Shown here: piece after piece, positions 33,993 through 34,066 of the stretch | Position numbering within the stretch: position 1 is the first letter of the stretch | Layout: the number at the start of each line of letters is the position of its first letter | From: Firmicutes bacterium AM55-24TS | GTDB taxonomy: Bacteria > Bacillota > Clostridia > UBA1381 | NCBI GenBank assembly: GCA_003460745.1 | Contig: QTVU01000033.1 | Span: forward strand, 1 to 34,066 | Direction of reading: 5' to 3' | DNA: 34,066 nt | The notes under the pieces: model-generated | Seen by the model: only the letters and a program-made list of their open reading frames with translations | Told to the model about the DNA's origin: nothing | Databases searched by the model: none | Translations under genes and position numbers: made by a program

Positions 33993-34066
33993 CTATATAT
34001 AAGAGGTACTCAATTATTTTTAACTCATGCTGTCCGGCAAGGAATTAAGATTATTGGTATCTCTTT

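Noticed and set aside
1..34066. CRISPR arrays, tRNA or rRNA genes, prophage or toxin-antitoxin systems
   Set aside because: No regularly spaced repeat array, cloverleaf-like segment, rRNA stretch, phage gene or toxin-antitoxin pair was seen on either strand.

Overview
The window looks like a low-GC, Gram-positive anaerobe of the class Clostridia, probably gut-associated. The signs are S-layer-homology (SLH) surface proteins, spoVG, a SigB/SigF/SigG-type sigma factor, AGGAGG-type ribosome binding sites, frequent TTG starts and many clean TTGACA/TATAAT promoters. I cannot assign a genus from the sequence alone.

Layout. 1-290 is the right end of an IS256-family insertion sequence. It is followed by a probable small-RNA unit and rnhA (minus). 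1.3-4.6 kb is a very large SLH protein, probably the major S-layer protein, with two promoters and a leader hairpin. 4.7-7.1 kb holds an rRNA methyltransferase, a broken zinc-ribbon/TM2 gene and a DUF2752 gene. Citrate synthase (minus) follows, then an overlapping trio (DJ-1 family, 5-formyltetrahydrofolate cyclo-ligase, TatD nuclease), spoVG (minus) and murC.

12.5-16.3 kb is the most interesting block. A two-component system (minus) diverges from a VTC-type polyphosphate polymerase gene and a DUF4956 membrane-protein gene (plus). Both divergent promoters carry the same 33-bp layout: two TTTAAGR direct repeats one helical turn apart, a 9-nt gap, then the -10 box. The regulator therefore probably activates itself and the polyphosphate operon. 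A second probable small RNA follows.

16.5-24.2 kb is transport and cofactor metabolism: a DUF606 transporter, potABCD for polyamines, coaX and a glucose-type PTS EIICBA. 24.2-34 kb is mostly minus strand: a stalk-domain protein, ilvE, an operon of membrane protein, sigma factor, pyrE and SLH protein, and then a cluster of secreted and SLH proteins, including a leucine-rich-repeat/SLH protein.

Caution: five otherwise intact genes are each broken by what looks like one missing base, and a sixth by one in-frame stop. Uncorrected assembly errors are the simplest explanation, so these genes are annotated over their full reconstructed span.
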